This document shows positions 1 to 8,273 of a stretch of DNA of 64,000 nucleotides, piece by piece. Position numbers and translations under genes: made by a program. Origin of the DNA: Rhodanobacter sp. B04 (lineage in GTDB: Bacteria > Pseudomonadota > Gammaproteobacteria > Xanthomonadales > Rhodanobacteraceae); assembly GCF_002001125.1 (NCBI RefSeq), contig NZ_MUNV01000009.1, positions 62,001 to 126,000 on the forward strand. The letters run 5' to 3'. Each line of letters opens with the position of its first letter. Positions within the stretch are counted from its first letter, which is position 1. The notes beneath the pieces were generated by a model. The model was not told where the DNA came from and did not search any database. It saw only the letters and a program-made list of their open reading frames with translations.

Positions 1-2
1 TG

Positions 3-1787
3 GCGCAGGCTTTCCGTCAGGCGCTGCATGAGCTCAGCGCGGACATGCGCGTCAAGCTGATCATCTTCAAGCTGTTCGATCGCTATCTGCTGTCGTCGCT
101 GGAAGAGCTCTACCAGGAAATCAATACCGAACTGGCCCGTGCCGGCGTGCTGCCGCATCTGCGGCATGAGGTTGCGCGCAGCGGCGCCAAGGCCGCGGCC
201 GCTTCAGGCAACGCGAATGCGCAACAGCCTGCGGGTGCCGCAGCGGAAAATGGCGAGGAGGCTGGCGACATCCCGAGCGACCTGCTGCAGACCCTGCATG
301 CACTGTTCAGTGCCCGCCGCGGTTCGGCCGGCATCAATGCAGGCAACGCGGGCAGCGGCGGGATGCATGCGATGCCGACGGGGCCGCTGCCTTCGGCCAA
401 CGAATTGCTTGGCGCCCTCAGCGTGTTGCAAAGCCAGATCGCCAGCGCCGGCCCGTTGCCGCTGGCCCAGCCCGATGATGCTGCCGAGCTCAGCCGCGAA
501 GTCATGCAGCTGAAGGGGCAGTTGCTGAGCCAGATCGGCGCGCTGCGCGGCGAACGCCCCAGTCACGTCGCCACCATCGATGAGGACACCATCGACCTGG
601 TTGGGATGCTGTTCGAATTCATCCTGGAAGACCGCAACCTGCCTGCCGAGATGCAGGTCATGCTGGCACGCCTGCAGATCCCTTACCTCAAGGCGGCAAT
701 CCTCGACCGCAAGCTGTTTGCGCACCGCCAGCATCCGGCACGCCGGTTGCTGGACTGCCTGGCCGAACAGGCCAAGGGCTGGTCGGAAGAGTCCGACCGC
801 GATCGTCGCCTGCACGACAAGGTGAAATGGGTCGTCGAGCAGCTGCTGCATGAATTCGACGATGACATGGGCATCTTCGAGCGCCTGCTGACCGACCTGC
901 AACAGTTCCAGGACGTCAACAAGCGACGCTCCGAACTCGCCGAACAGCGCGTAGCCGAATCCACCCGCGGCCGTGAAAAGCTCGAGCAGGCGCGGCGGCG
1001 TGCGGCGCGTGAAATCCTCGATCGCATCGGTGAGCGCAAGCTGCCGCCGCTGGTGCACGGCGTGCTGGCAAGGGCCTGGGCGAATCACATGGTGCTGACC
1101 TTGCTGCGCCAGGGCGAAACTTCGCCCGAGTTCAAGAGCGCCTTGCGCTTCGTGGATGACTTCATCGCCAGCACCCGCGCCGTCACCGATCCCGAAAGCC
1201 GGCAGAACCTGCGCCAGATGCTGCCCGGCATCGAGCGTGCATTGCGCCAGGGCCTGGCCAATGTGGCCTTCCAGGAGCACGACACCGAGCGCCTGCTGGG
1301 CCAGCTGCATGCCTATTACCGGCAGCAACTTGGCGAGACCGTCGAGACCACCGAAGTGGTCACGACCGACGAAGACAGCGCGATGCTGGCCATACCCGAC
1401 AGCATCCAGCCGGTCATCCAGCGCGAGGCCGAACCGGAAGAGAGCAGCCCGGAAGAGAATGTCGCGATACCGCCGGACAGCCCCGAATGGCAGCAGGTCC
1501 AGGCATTGCAGCCTGGCACCTGGCTGGAGTTCAGCCACTTCGAGGAAGCCATGACCCGCGCCAAGCTGTCGTGGATCAGCCCGATGAGCGGCCGCTATCT
1601 GTTCGTCAACCGGCGCGGCCTGAAAGTGGCGGATTACTCGCCGCAGGAACTGGCTGTCCTGCTGATCGATGGCCTGGCCCGCATACTCGCCGCGAATGCA
1701 CTGTTTGATCGCGCCCTGAGCGCCATCGTCGGCCGCCTGAGCCAATCGGACAACGCCGCACCACCTGCCGCCACGGACACGGAATGA
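3..1787 (+). CDS. DUF1631 family protein, 5' partial
   Basis: The reading frame is open from the first codon in the window (position 3), and the residues before the first ATG (45) fit the family, so the true start lies upstream and 595 codons of the C-terminal part are seen. The opening stretch (MRVKLIIFKLFDRYLLSSLE, then a PHLRHEV motif) matches the DUF1631 family, large proteobacterial cytoplasmic proteins of unknown function. An Ala/Gly-rich low-complexity linker (about residues 65-130 of the visible part) separates helical regions, and an acidic linker precedes the last ~100 residues (WQQVQALQPGTWLEF), which resemble a PilZ-like beta fold; that comparison is inference. It overlaps nadC by 4 nt (ATGA), suggesting translational coupling. 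Confidence 0.8.
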   Translation, partial: AQAFRQALHELSADMRVKLIIFKLFDRYLLSSLEELYQEINTELARAGVLPHLRHEVARSGAKAAAASGNANAQQPAGAAAENGEEAGDIPSDLLQTLHALFSARRGSAGINAGNAGSGGMHAMPTGPLPSANELLGALSVLQSQIASAGPLPLAQPDDAAELSREVMQLKGQLLSQIGALRGERPSHVATIDEDTIDLVGMLFEFILEDRNLPAEMQVMLARLQIPYLKAAILDRKLFAHRQHPARRLLDCLAEQAKGWSEESDRDRRLHDKVKWVVEQLLHEFDDDMGIFERLLTDLQQFQDVNKRRSELAEQRVAESTRGREKLEQARRRAAREILDRIGERKLPPLVHGVLARAWANHMVLTLLRQGETSPEFKSALRFVDDFIASTRAVTDPESRQNLRQMLPGIERALRQGLANVAFQEHDTERLLGQLHAYYRQQLGETVETTEVVTTDEDSAMLAIPDSIQPVIQREAEPEESSPEENVAIPPDSPEWQQVQALQPGTWLEFSHFEEAMTRAKLSWISPMSGRYLFVNRRGLKVADYSPQELAVLLIDGLARILAANALFDRALSAIVGRLSQSDNAAPPAATDTE

Positions 1788-2641
1788 GTCAACCATTTGC
1801 GCCGCTGGCGCCGGATGCCGCCCACGTCGCTGTCGATATCGAACGCGCCCTCGCCGAGGACCTTGGCCAGGGCGATGCCACTGCCGAGCTGCTGCCGATC
1901 GATGCCCACGCTCACGCCGAGCTGACCTGCCGCGACCCGGCGGTAGTCGCCGGCACGGCGTGGTTCGATGCCTGTTTTCGCCGGCTCGATCCGGCCGTGC
2001 AGATCGATTGGCAAACCCGCGACGGGCAACGGGTCGGGCCCGGCACCGTCATCTGCCGCCTGTCCGGGCATGCCCGTTCGCTGGTCAGTGCCGAACGCTC
2101 CGCACTGAATTTCCTGCAGCTGCTTTCCGCTACCGCCACAGTCACCGCCGATTACGTGGCCGCCGTGGCCGGTACCGGCGTACGCATCCTGGACACCCGC
2201 AAAACTATACCGGGCCTGCGCCTCGCGCAGAAATACGCGGTGCGCTGCGGCGGCGGCCATAACCACCGCATCGGCTTGTACGACGCGATCCTGGTCAAGG
2301 AAAACCACATCATCGCGGCCGGTGGCATCGCGGCCGCCGTGCAGTCGGCGCGGCAGTTGCACCCGAACCTGCTGCTGGAAGTCGAGGTGGAAAACCTCGA
2401 CGAGCTGGCGCAGGCGATCGATGCCGGCGTGGACCGGATCATGCTGGACAACTTCGGCCTGCCGCAGATGACCGAAGCCGTGCAATTCACCGCTGGCCGC
2501 ATTCCGCTGGAAGTGTCCGGCAATGTCGACCTGCACACGATCGGCGAGTTTGCCCGTACCGGCGTGGATTTCATCTCGGTGGGCGCACTGACCAAGCACG
2601 TGCGGGCGATCGACCTTTCGCTGCGGCTGCGGTTGAGCTGA
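1784..2641 (+). CDS. nadC: Quinolinate phosphoribosyltransferase (NadC)
   Basis: Converts quinolinate and PRPP to nicotinate mononucleotide, CO2 and PPi in de novo NAD synthesis in the cytoplasm. The 285-residue length is normal for the family. The N-terminal open-face domain (DLGQGDATAELLPI) is followed by the barrel domain with the conserved LDTRKTIPGLRLAQKYAV and CGGGHNHRIGLYD segments that bind phosphate and quinolinate, KENHI, and the C-terminal EVSGNVD and VDFISVGALTKH strands. The start ATG overlaps the stop of the DUF1631 gene by 4 nt. Nothing is unusual in the sequence. Confidence 0.97.
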   Translation: MSQPFAPLAPDAAHVAVDIERALAEDLGQGDATAELLPIDAHAHAELTCRDPAVVAGTAWFDACFRRLDPAVQIDWQTRDGQRVGPGTVICRLSGHARSLVSAERSALNFLQLLSATATVTADYVAAVAGTGVRILDTRKTIPGLRLAQKYAVRCGGGHNHRIGLYDAILVKENHIIAAGGIAAAVQSARQLHPNLLLEVEVENLDELAQAIDAGVDRIMLDNFGLPQMTEAVQFTAGRIPLEVSGNVDLHTIGEFARTGVDFISVGALTKHVRAIDLSLRLRLS

Positions 2642-2686
2642 TTACCTCGGCTTGCGGATGGGTGCTGTCGCCCACACACTGCGCAG

Positions 2687-3097
2687 ATGAGCGATTTTTC
2701 CAATCTGCTGCTGTTGCTGGTGCTGCTCGCCATCGTGGGGCTGTGGCTGAAGCTCAGCGTGGCGCGCGAACGCGCCGTACGGGAAGCACGTCGGCAATGC
2801 CAGCAGCACGGCCTGCAACTACTCGATGAAACGGTTGGTCTGCGCGCCGTGCGCCTGCGCCGCGTCAATGGCCTGCACCGGCTTGAGCGCTGTTATGGCT
2901 TCGAGGTGAGCATCGACGGGCATGATCGTGAGCCCGGACGCCTGTGGATGCTGGGCGACGCACTGAGTAGCCTGAGTCTGCCGACCATTGCGTTGCTGTC
3001 CGCGCATCAGCCCGCGTCCACGCCAGCCCTGACCACGGCGACCAGCAACGTCATACCGATGCACCCGCGTCCCCGCGCCGGCGACAGGCTGCACTGA
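2687..3097 (+). CDS. DUF3301 domain membrane-anchored protein
   Basis: A 136-residue protein of unknown function. One N-terminal hydrophobic segment (about residues 5-22, LLLLLVLLAIVGLWLKL) is followed by a basic region and a globular part with the DUF3301 hallmarks ARRQCQQHGLQLLDETV and LERCYGFEVSIDG. It probably sits in the inner membrane with a cytoplasmic domain. Gammaproteobacterial DUF3301 proteins are short and uncharacterised. It lies 45 nt after nadC on the same strand and converges on sspB. The last ~35 residues are Thr/Ala/Pro-rich and look disordered. Confidence 0.8.
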   Translation: MSDFSNLLLLLVLLAIVGLWLKLSVARERAVREARRQCQQHGLQLLDETVGLRAVRLRRVNGLHRLERCYGFEVSIDGHDREPGRLWMLGDALSSLSLPTIALLSAHQPASTPALTTATSNVIPMHPRPRAGDRLH

Positions 3098-3131
3098 GTG
3101 CCCGCCGAAGCAGGGTTTCGCCGAGCGACCT

Positions 3132-3587
3132 CTACTTGACCACGCGCAGATGGGCACCGCGCTTGGGCTTGTCGTCGCCACCATCGTCAGCCCCGGGCGC
3201 AGGCGGCGTGTCGTCGGGCTCCGGCGTGGACGGCGGCGTGTCACCGCCCTCTTCGTCGGCCGGAAACATCATGCCTTGCCCGTTCTCCTGCGCATACAGC
3301 GCCAGGATCGCCTGAACCGGGATCTGGATGGATTGGCTGGCACCGGAAAAACGGGCCTGGAAGCTGATCCATTCGTTGCCCAGGTCCAGGTTAGCCACCG
3401 CGCGCATCGCGAGATTGAGCACGACCTGGCCGTTCTTGATCACCTGCGGCGGCACCCGCACCCCCTTGAAGGTGGCATCGACCAGCACGTAGGGCGTCAG
3501 GTTGTTGTCGCTGATCCAGTCGTAGATCGCCCGCAACAGGTACGGGCGGTTGGAGCTCATCGGTACAGGGGTGTCATGCTTGCTCAT
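3132..3587 (-). CDS. sspB: ClpXP adaptor SspB
   Basis: Stringent starvation protein B delivers ssrA-tagged and other substrates to ClpXP. The N-terminal ~105 residues carry the substrate-binding fold (RPYLLRAIYDWISDNNLTPY, then NEWISFQARFSG and VQAILALYAQENGQGM). A Pro/Asp-rich flexible tail ends in LRVVK, the ClpX-binding motif, so the adaptor looks intact. The ATG at 3587 lies inside the end of sspA (14-nt overlap); a second in-frame ATG ten codons in (MSSNRPYLL) is an alternative start. It is the last gene of the petABC-sspAB run. Confidence 0.95.
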   Translation of the reverse strand: MSKHDTPVPMSSNRPYLLRAIYDWISDNNLTPYVLVDATFKGVRVPPQVIKNGQVVLNLAMRAVANLDLGNEWISFQARFSGASQSIQIPVQAILALYAQENGQGMMFPADEEGGDTPPSTPEPDDTPPAPGADDGGDDKPKRGAHLRVVK

Positions 3588-4212
3588 GGAGTTGCCGCAT
3601 CGCCTTTTCCTGATCGGTCATGCTGCGCGCAAAACCCTGGCTGTGGAACAGACGCTCGCCATAATCGATGATCGGCTTGCCCTCGCGCCCCAGATCGACC
3701 CCAAGCCACGGCAGCCGCCAGATCACCGGCGCCACCAGGCAGTCGGCCAGGCTCATCTCCGGATTGAGGAAGAATTTCGATGCCTTGAACAGTGGCAAGG
3801 TGGACAACAGCTGCTCGCGCAGCCGCTTGCGCGCTGCGTCTGCCGGCCGGCCGCCAGCGCGGATAGTGTCCACTTCGGGCAGCCAGTCTTTCTCGATGCG
3901 CACCGCCGCCACCCGCAAGCGTGCTCGCGATTGCGGGTCGATCGGCATCAAGGGTGGATGCGGGTAACGCTCATCGAGGTATTCGCAGACCACCGCCGTA
4001 TCGAACAAGGTCAGGTCGCGATCGATCAGGGTCGGTGTACTGGCATATGGATTGAGATCGATCAGATCCTCCGGCGGCCGGGCCGGATCCACCAGCACAC
4101 GTTCATAGCTGACACCCTTGGCGGCCAGCACCAAGCGAGCGCGATGACACTGGATGTCATCCGCTGTGGTGTAGAGCGTAAGTACGGTACGCGAGCGAAC
4201 GCTTTGAACCAT
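3574..4212 (-). CDS. sspA: Stringent starvation protein A (GST-fold transcription factor)
   Basis: SspA is a glutathione-S-transferase-fold protein that binds RNA polymerase holoenzyme and alters promoter choice under stress; it has no GST activity. The 212 residues contain a thioredoxin-like N-terminal domain (LTLYTTADDIQCHRARLVLA, ASTPTLIDRD) and a helical C-terminal domain. The surface motif Pro-His-Pro, required for SspA function in E. coli, is present at residues 84-86 (RYPHPPLMP). It lies 70 nt after petC and overlaps sspB by 14 nt. The petABC-sspAB linkage is common in gamma- and betaproteobacteria. Confidence 0.95.
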   Translation of the reverse strand: MVQSVRSRTVLTLYTTADDIQCHRARLVLAAKGVSYERVLVDPARPPEDLIDLNPYASTPTLIDRDLTLFDTAVVCEYLDERYPHPPLMPIDPQSRARLRVAAVRIEKDWLPEVDTIRAGGRPADAARKRLREQLLSTLPLFKASKFFLNPEMSLADCLVAPVIWRLPWLGVDLGREGKPIIDYGERLFHSQGFARSMTDQEKAMRQLHEQA

Positions 4213-4234
4213 GCTCGATTCCCCATCGGTGAGA

Positions 4235-4265
4235 CGACTGCGGCGGCTCGTGGCCGCCGCAGTCG
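4235..4265 (-). promoter_or_regulatory. Perfect 13-bp hairpin between petC and sspA
   Basis: CGACTGCGGCGGC (4235-4247) and its exact reverse complement (4253-4265) enclose a 5-nt loop in the gap between petC and sspA. No T-run follows on the coding strand, so a partial terminator, processing stem or mRNA-stability element between the bc1 genes and sspAB is more likely than a full terminator. The role is inference. Confidence 0.6.
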
Positions 4266-4282
4266 GATGATGCCACCAGGCG

Positions 4283-5032
4283 TCAGTGGACGTCCTTCCA
4301 GTATTCCTTCTTGAGCATGTAGGCCAACAAGGTGAAGAACGCCAGGAACAGCAACACCCAGATACCGTAATGATGGCGCTGCAGGGCAGCCGGCTCGGAA
4401 GCGTATTCCAGAAAACTGGTCAGGTCGCGGGTGGCCTGCTGGTACTGCGCCGGCGTCAGCTTGCCCGGCTTGGCCAGTTCGAGCTTCTCAACCTCGTCGG
4501 TACCCGGCTTCATCACCGCCGCCTGCATGCCCTGCAGCTCCCACAGCGGGAACGGCATCGCGGCATTCGGCAAGGTGGTGTTGTTCCAGCCGATCGGGCT
4601 GTGCGGATCCAGGTAGAACGTATTGAGGTAGGTGTAGACCCAGTCCGCACTCTTCGCGCTCACTTCCAGCGAGAGATCCGGCGGGGCCTTGCCGAACCAC
4701 TTGCCTGCCGAGTCGGCCGGCATGTGCGAAACCACCGGGTCGTCGAACTTGGCCCCGGTGAAATTGAGGTTCTGCATCACCTCCTGTTCGGAAAGACCCA
4801 GGTCCTCGGCAATGCGCGAGTAGCGCACATACTTCAGCGAGTGGCAGCCGACGCAGTAATTGAAGAACAACCTGGCACCACGCTGCAGCGACGCCTGGTC
4901 ACGCACATCGGAACCGGACTTGAGCAGCCCGGCTTCACCTTCGGCGTGCGCCGGCATGCCGCCGACCAGGAGACCGAACGCTAGCGCGGCCGCGGAGAGG
5001 AAATGCTTCATCGTGATCTGCCGCTTAGTCAT
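4283..5032 (-). CDS. petC: Ubiquinol-cytochrome c reductase, cytochrome c1
   Basis: Membrane-anchored c-type cytochrome of the bc1 complex; it passes electrons from the Rieske centre to soluble cytochrome c. It has a signal peptide (about residues 8-30, cleavage near AHA), a covalent heme motif CVGCH at 60-64, a likely axial Met in PNAAMPFPLW, and a C-terminal anchor helix (IWVLLFLAFFTLLAYM) ending in a Lys-rich tail. The listed ATG overlaps petB by 8 nt; an ATG seven codons further in (MKHFLSAAALA, 5011) gives a more typical signal peptide and may be the real start. It ends the petABC unit. Confidence 0.96.
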   Translation of the reverse strand: MTKRQITMKHFLSAAALAFGLLVGGMPAHAEGEAGLLKSGSDVRDQASLQRGARLFFNYCVGCHSLKYVRYSRIAEDLGLSEQEVMQNLNFTGAKFDDPVVSHMPADSAGKWFGKAPPDLSLEVSAKSADWVYTYLNTFYLDPHSPIGWNNTTLPNAAMPFPLWELQGMQAAVMKPGTDEVEKLELAKPGKLTPAQYQQATRDLTSFLEYASEPAALQRHHYGIWVLLFLAFFTLLAYMLKKEYWKDVH

Positions 5033-6326
5033 GCATCGTCACCCGATCCGGAACCGGCTTGGTCTTTTCCCAGCCGAAATGCGTGTAGGCCCAAAGGAAT
5101 GCGAAGAAGCCGAAATAGATGAGCGTCATCGTGCGGCCGAACGCGTTTTCCCAGGTTGTCAGGTCGACGTTGCCGAACCACTCCGGGATCACCTCGGCGG
5201 TGATGCCGGCACCGACCGCACCCAGGCCGAGGAACGCGATCACGAACACGCCCAGCGCGACCTTGTAACCGGTGCCGCGGTAGCGGATCGACTTGACCTG
5301 GCCACGGTCGAACCACGGCAGCAGGAACAACACGACGATCGCGCCGAACATCGCCAGCACGCCCCACACGGCGGTGCCGAGGAAGGACGGGACCATGCGC
5401 ACGATCGCGTAGAACGGCGTGAAGTACCACACCGGCTTGATCTCGGCCGGAGTGACCAGGTTGTTGGCCATGATCGAGTTGTCATGCTCGAGGAACCAGC
5501 CGCCGAAGGTCGGCGCGAAGAAGATGATGAACGCGGCGATCAGCAGGAAGAAGCCCACGCCGAACAGGTCCTTCACCGTGTAGTAGGGGTGGAACGGGAT
5601 GCCGTCGGCCGGCTTCAGCGCGTCCCAGCGGTTGCCCTTGGGCCCCTTCTTGATCTCGACGCCGTCCGGGTTGTTCGAGCCCACTTCGTGCAGTGCGGCC
5701 AGATGCAGCACCACCAGCAGCAGCAGCACGATCGGCAGCGCGATCACGTGCAGCGCGAAGAAGCGGTTAAGCGTGGCATCGGCCGGCAGGAAGTCGCCCA
5801 TGATCCACTCGACCAGGGTGCCGCCGATCACCGGGATGGTGCCGAACAGCGACACGATCACCTTGGCGCCCCAGAACGACATGTTGCCCCACGGCAGCAC
5901 GTAGCCCATGAACGCCTCGGCCATCAGCACCAGGAAGATCAGCATGCCGAGCAGCCACACGAGCTCGCGCGGCTTCTTGTACGAGCCGTACATGATGCCG
6001 CGGAACATGTGCAGGAACACCACCACGAAGAACAGCGAGGCGCCGGTGGAATGCATGTAGCGGATCAGCCAGCCCCACTCCACGTCACGCATGATGTACT
6101 GCACCGAGTCGAAGGCTCCCGCCGCGCTCGGGTTGTAGTTCATGGTGAGGAAGATGCCGGTGACGATCTGGTTGATCAGCACCACGATCGCCAGCGAACC
6201 GAAGTAGTACCAGAGATTGAAGTTCTTCGGCGCGTAGTACTCCGTCATGTGCTTGCGGTACATCGGCATCATGTTCGGCGCGCGCTCGGTGACCCAGTCA
6301 CCGATGCTCGTGAATACGTTGGCCAT
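5025..6326 (-). CDS. petB: Ubiquinol-cytochrome c reductase, cytochrome b
   Basis: Quinone-binding, di-heme integral membrane subunit of the bc1 complex, 433 residues with about eight hydrophobic helices. Conserved segments include the heme-ligand helices (MHSTGASLFFVVVFLHMFRG; FFALHVIALPIVLLLLVVLH) and LPWGNMSFWGAKVI. The Qo motif reads PVWY (KPVWYFTPFYAIVR) rather than mitochondrial PEWY; PVWY is what I recall for beta/gammaproteobacteria, so it supports the taxonomic placement. Its ATG shares one base with the petA stop (TAATG) and its 3' end overlaps petC, so the three subunits are translationally coupled. Confidence 0.98.
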   Translation of the reverse strand: MANVFTSIGDWVTERAPNMMPMYRKHMTEYYAPKNFNLWYYFGSLAIVVLINQIVTGIFLTMNYNPSAAGAFDSVQYIMRDVEWGWLIRYMHSTGASLFFVVVFLHMFRGIMYGSYKKPRELVWLLGMLIFLVLMAEAFMGYVLPWGNMSFWGAKVIVSLFGTIPVIGGTLVEWIMGDFLPADATLNRFFALHVIALPIVLLLLVVLHLAALHEVGSNNPDGVEIKKGPKGNRWDALKPADGIPFHPYYTVKDLFGVGFFLLIAAFIIFFAPTFGGWFLEHDNSIMANNLVTPAEIKPVWYFTPFYAIVRMVPSFLGTAVWGVLAMFGAIVVLFLLPWFDRGQVKSIRYRGTGYKVALGVFVIAFLGLGAVGAGITAEVIPEWFGNVDLTTWENAFGRTMTLIYFGFFAFLWAYTHFGWEKTKPVPDRVTMHD

Positions 6327-6931
6327 TACGCAGCCCCCTTCGGATCCACGCCAATCTGGATGGTGTTGTCGTCAATGAAGTTGTACGGCGGGATTTCCAT
6401 GTTCTTCGGCGCCGGCACACCCTGGTAGACACGGCCTGCCATGTCGTAGCGCGAATGATGGCAGGGGCAGTAGTAGCCGCCCTGCCAGTTCGGATCGAAC
6501 GGCTCCGGCTTGATCTCGCCCACGAAGTTCGGCACGCAGCCCAGGTGGGTGCAGATGCCGACCATCACCAGCCACTCGGGCTTGATCGAGCGGGTTTCGT
6601 TCTGGGCGTACTTCGGCTGCTGCGTGGCCGAGCTGCCGTCCGACTTCGGATCGACCAGCCGCGGGTCCTGCTGCGGCAACGTCGCCAGCTGGGCCGGCGT
6701 GCGGTTGACGATGAATACCGGCAGGCTGCGCCAGCCCACGATCAACTGCTGGCCTGGCTCGATCTTTTTCAACGACTGGGTAACCGGAGCACCAGCGGCC
6801 TTGGCGCGCGCGCTGGGTTCCCACGACTTGATGAAGGGCACAGCTGCCGACACGATTCCAAGACCACCCACCACCGCAGTGGTTGCTGTCAGGAAACGGC
6901 GGCGGCCGTGATCGACGACTTCGTTCGCCAT
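6326..6931 (-). CDS. petA: Rieske iron-sulfur subunit of cytochrome bc1
   Basis: Oxidises ubiquinol at the Qo site and reduces cytochrome c1. The frame is open further upstream, but the ATG at 6931 is chosen: it has GGAGAG six bases upstream and gives a normal 201-residue protein with a Tat-like N-terminus (GRRRFLTATTAVVGG) that also acts as the membrane anchor. The [2Fe-2S] ligand boxes are intact: CTHLGC and CPCHHSRYD. The transcription start predicted from the promoter at 6990-7018 falls between the longer frame's first codon and 6931, which also favours the short form. Confidence 0.96.
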   Translation of the reverse strand: MANEVVDHGRRRFLTATTAVVGGLGIVSAAVPFIKSWEPSARAKAAGAPVTQSLKKIEPGQQLIVGWRSLPVFIVNRTPAQLATLPQQDPRLVDPKSDGSSATQQPKYAQNETRSIKPEWLVMVGICTHLGCVPNFVGEIKPEPFDPNWQGGYYCPCHHSRYDMAGRVYQGVPAPKNMEIPPYNFIDDNTIQIGVDPKGAA

Positions 6932-6989
6932 CAGGCTCTCCGGTACTTGCGATGCATGGTGGGGTTTTGGACCCCGCAAAAATCGCGTT

Positions 6990-7018
6990 AGTGTAGCGTC
7001 AGGCCTTGCCCCGTACAA
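6990..7018 (-). promoter_or_regulatory. Sigma-70-type promoter for petABC-sspAB
   Basis: On the minus strand TTGTAC (7018-7013) and TACACT (6995-6990) are separated by exactly 17 bp, matching four of six bases at each of the -35 and -10 boxes. Transcription would start near 6983, about 50 bases before the petA ATG. The same stretch is also the upstream region of the divergent DegS-type gene. It was assigned by eye only. Confidence 0.55.
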
Positions 7019-7090
7019 TAAAACCGCATCCCGGCGAAGTTGATCCGCCGCGACCCTCGCCATGATTTGCCGGAACCCTCTCCTTTCGAC

Positions 7091-8272
7091 ATGAAACATG
7101 CCGCCGGCACGCTTGCCTTCATCGCTCGCTTCGTCGTCCTCGGCCTGGCGATGGCGTTTGTGGTCAGCCTGTTCTGGCCCGGCAGCGGCGAGCGGCTGCG
7201 CGCGCGGTTCGGCCTGTCCACGTCATCGCCGGCCCCGGCATCCGGCACCGTACACATGGGCAACGGCCCGGTCTCGTACGCCGATGCAGTGGCCATCGCC
7301 GCTCCCTCGGTGGTGAACATCTATGCCAACAAGATCGTCACCGAGCAGGCGGTGAAGATGTACGACAACCCGGTGCTGCAGCAGCTGTTCGGTGGCCAGC
7401 CCACGACCTACCAGCATCGAGAGCAGACCCTCGGCTCGGGCGTCATCGTCAGTGCGCAGGGCCAGGGCTACGTACTGACCAACAACCACGTGATCGCCCA
7501 GGCCGCCGACATCCAGGTGCTGCTGTACGACGGCCGCATCGCCAAGGCCACCCTGGTCGGCGCGGACGAGGAGACCGACCTGGCGGTCCTGAAGATCGAC
7601 GCCAGCAACCTGCCGGTGATCCGCATGGCCGACCAGCAGTTGCTGCGGGCGGGTGACGTGGTGCTGGCGATCGGCAACCCGCTCGGGCTCAACCAGACCG
7701 TCACGATGGGCATCGTCAGCGCGGTGGGACGTCAGTTGAACAGCGCCAGCGCCGAGGATTTCATCCAGACCGATGCGGCGATCAACCTGGGCAACTCGGG
7801 CGGAGCCCTGATCAATACCGAAGGCGAGCTGGTGGGCATCAATACCTTGCTGATCGGCAAGGCCGCCGGCGCGGAAGGTATCGGCTTTGCGATACCGGTC
7901 GCCACCGCGCGCAAGGTGCTGGACCAGCTCATCACCACCGGGCATGTCGTCCGTGGCTGGCTGGGCGCCGACTATGCCTTCGTGCCGCTGGCTGCCAATG
8001 GCGGCCTGCCGGCGGCGGCGCGTGGCGTCCAGGTCACCGAGGTTACTCCCGGGGGCCCGGCCGAGCAGGCCGGCATCAAGGCACGCGACATCCTGCTGCG
8101 CATTGGCAATGACGACATCCTCGACCCCGCCGACTTGCGCCGGCGCGAAGCTGCGCTTAAACCGGGCAATGTGGTGGAAGTCTCCGGCCTGCGCGACGGT
8201 AGCCCGTTCCACGTCGAGGTGACCTTGGCGCAACGGCCGCCGATGAGCGCCAACACCACGCTGGGCGACTGA
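7091..8272 (+). CDS. DegS/AlgW-type periplasmic serine protease
   Basis: A trypsin-fold HtrA protease anchored by one N-terminal membrane segment (about residues 8-28) and carrying a single PDZ domain (about 290-375). The catalytic triad is visible: H133 (LTNNHVIAQA), D163 (EETDLAVLKI), S236 (LGNSGGAL). One PDZ plus a membrane anchor fits DegS/AlgW, which start the sigma-E envelope stress response by cutting RseA/MucA, better than two-PDZ DegP/DegQ. The start at 7091 (MKHAAG) is preferred over an upstream in-frame ATG because it begins the membrane anchor. It is transcribed away from petA and ends 1 nt from the convergent transglycosylase gene. No rseA or rpoE lies in the window. Confidence 0.88.
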   Translation: MKHAAGTLAFIARFVVLGLAMAFVVSLFWPGSGERLRARFGLSTSSPAPASGTVHMGNGPVSYADAVAIAAPSVVNIYANKIVTEQAVKMYDNPVLQQLFGGQPTTYQHREQTLGSGVIVSAQGQGYVLTNNHVIAQAADIQVLLYDGRIAKATLVGADEETDLAVLKIDASNLPVIRMADQQLLRAGDVVLAIGNPLGLNQTVTMGIVSAVGRQLNSASAEDFIQTDAAINLGNSGGALINTEGELVGINTLLIGKAAGAEGIGFAIPVATARKVLDQLITTGHVVRGWLGADYAFVPLAANGGLPAAARGVQVTEVTPGGPAEQAGIKARDILLRIGNDDILDPADLRRREAALKPGNVVEVSGLRDGSPFHVEVTLAQRPPMSANTTLGD

Positions 8273-8273
8273 T

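Noticed and set aside
204..1796. 530-codon open frame on the minus strand opposite the DUF1631 gene
   Set aside because: GC-rich codon bias leaves the opposite frame open; no family pattern, and the plus-strand protein is a recognised family.
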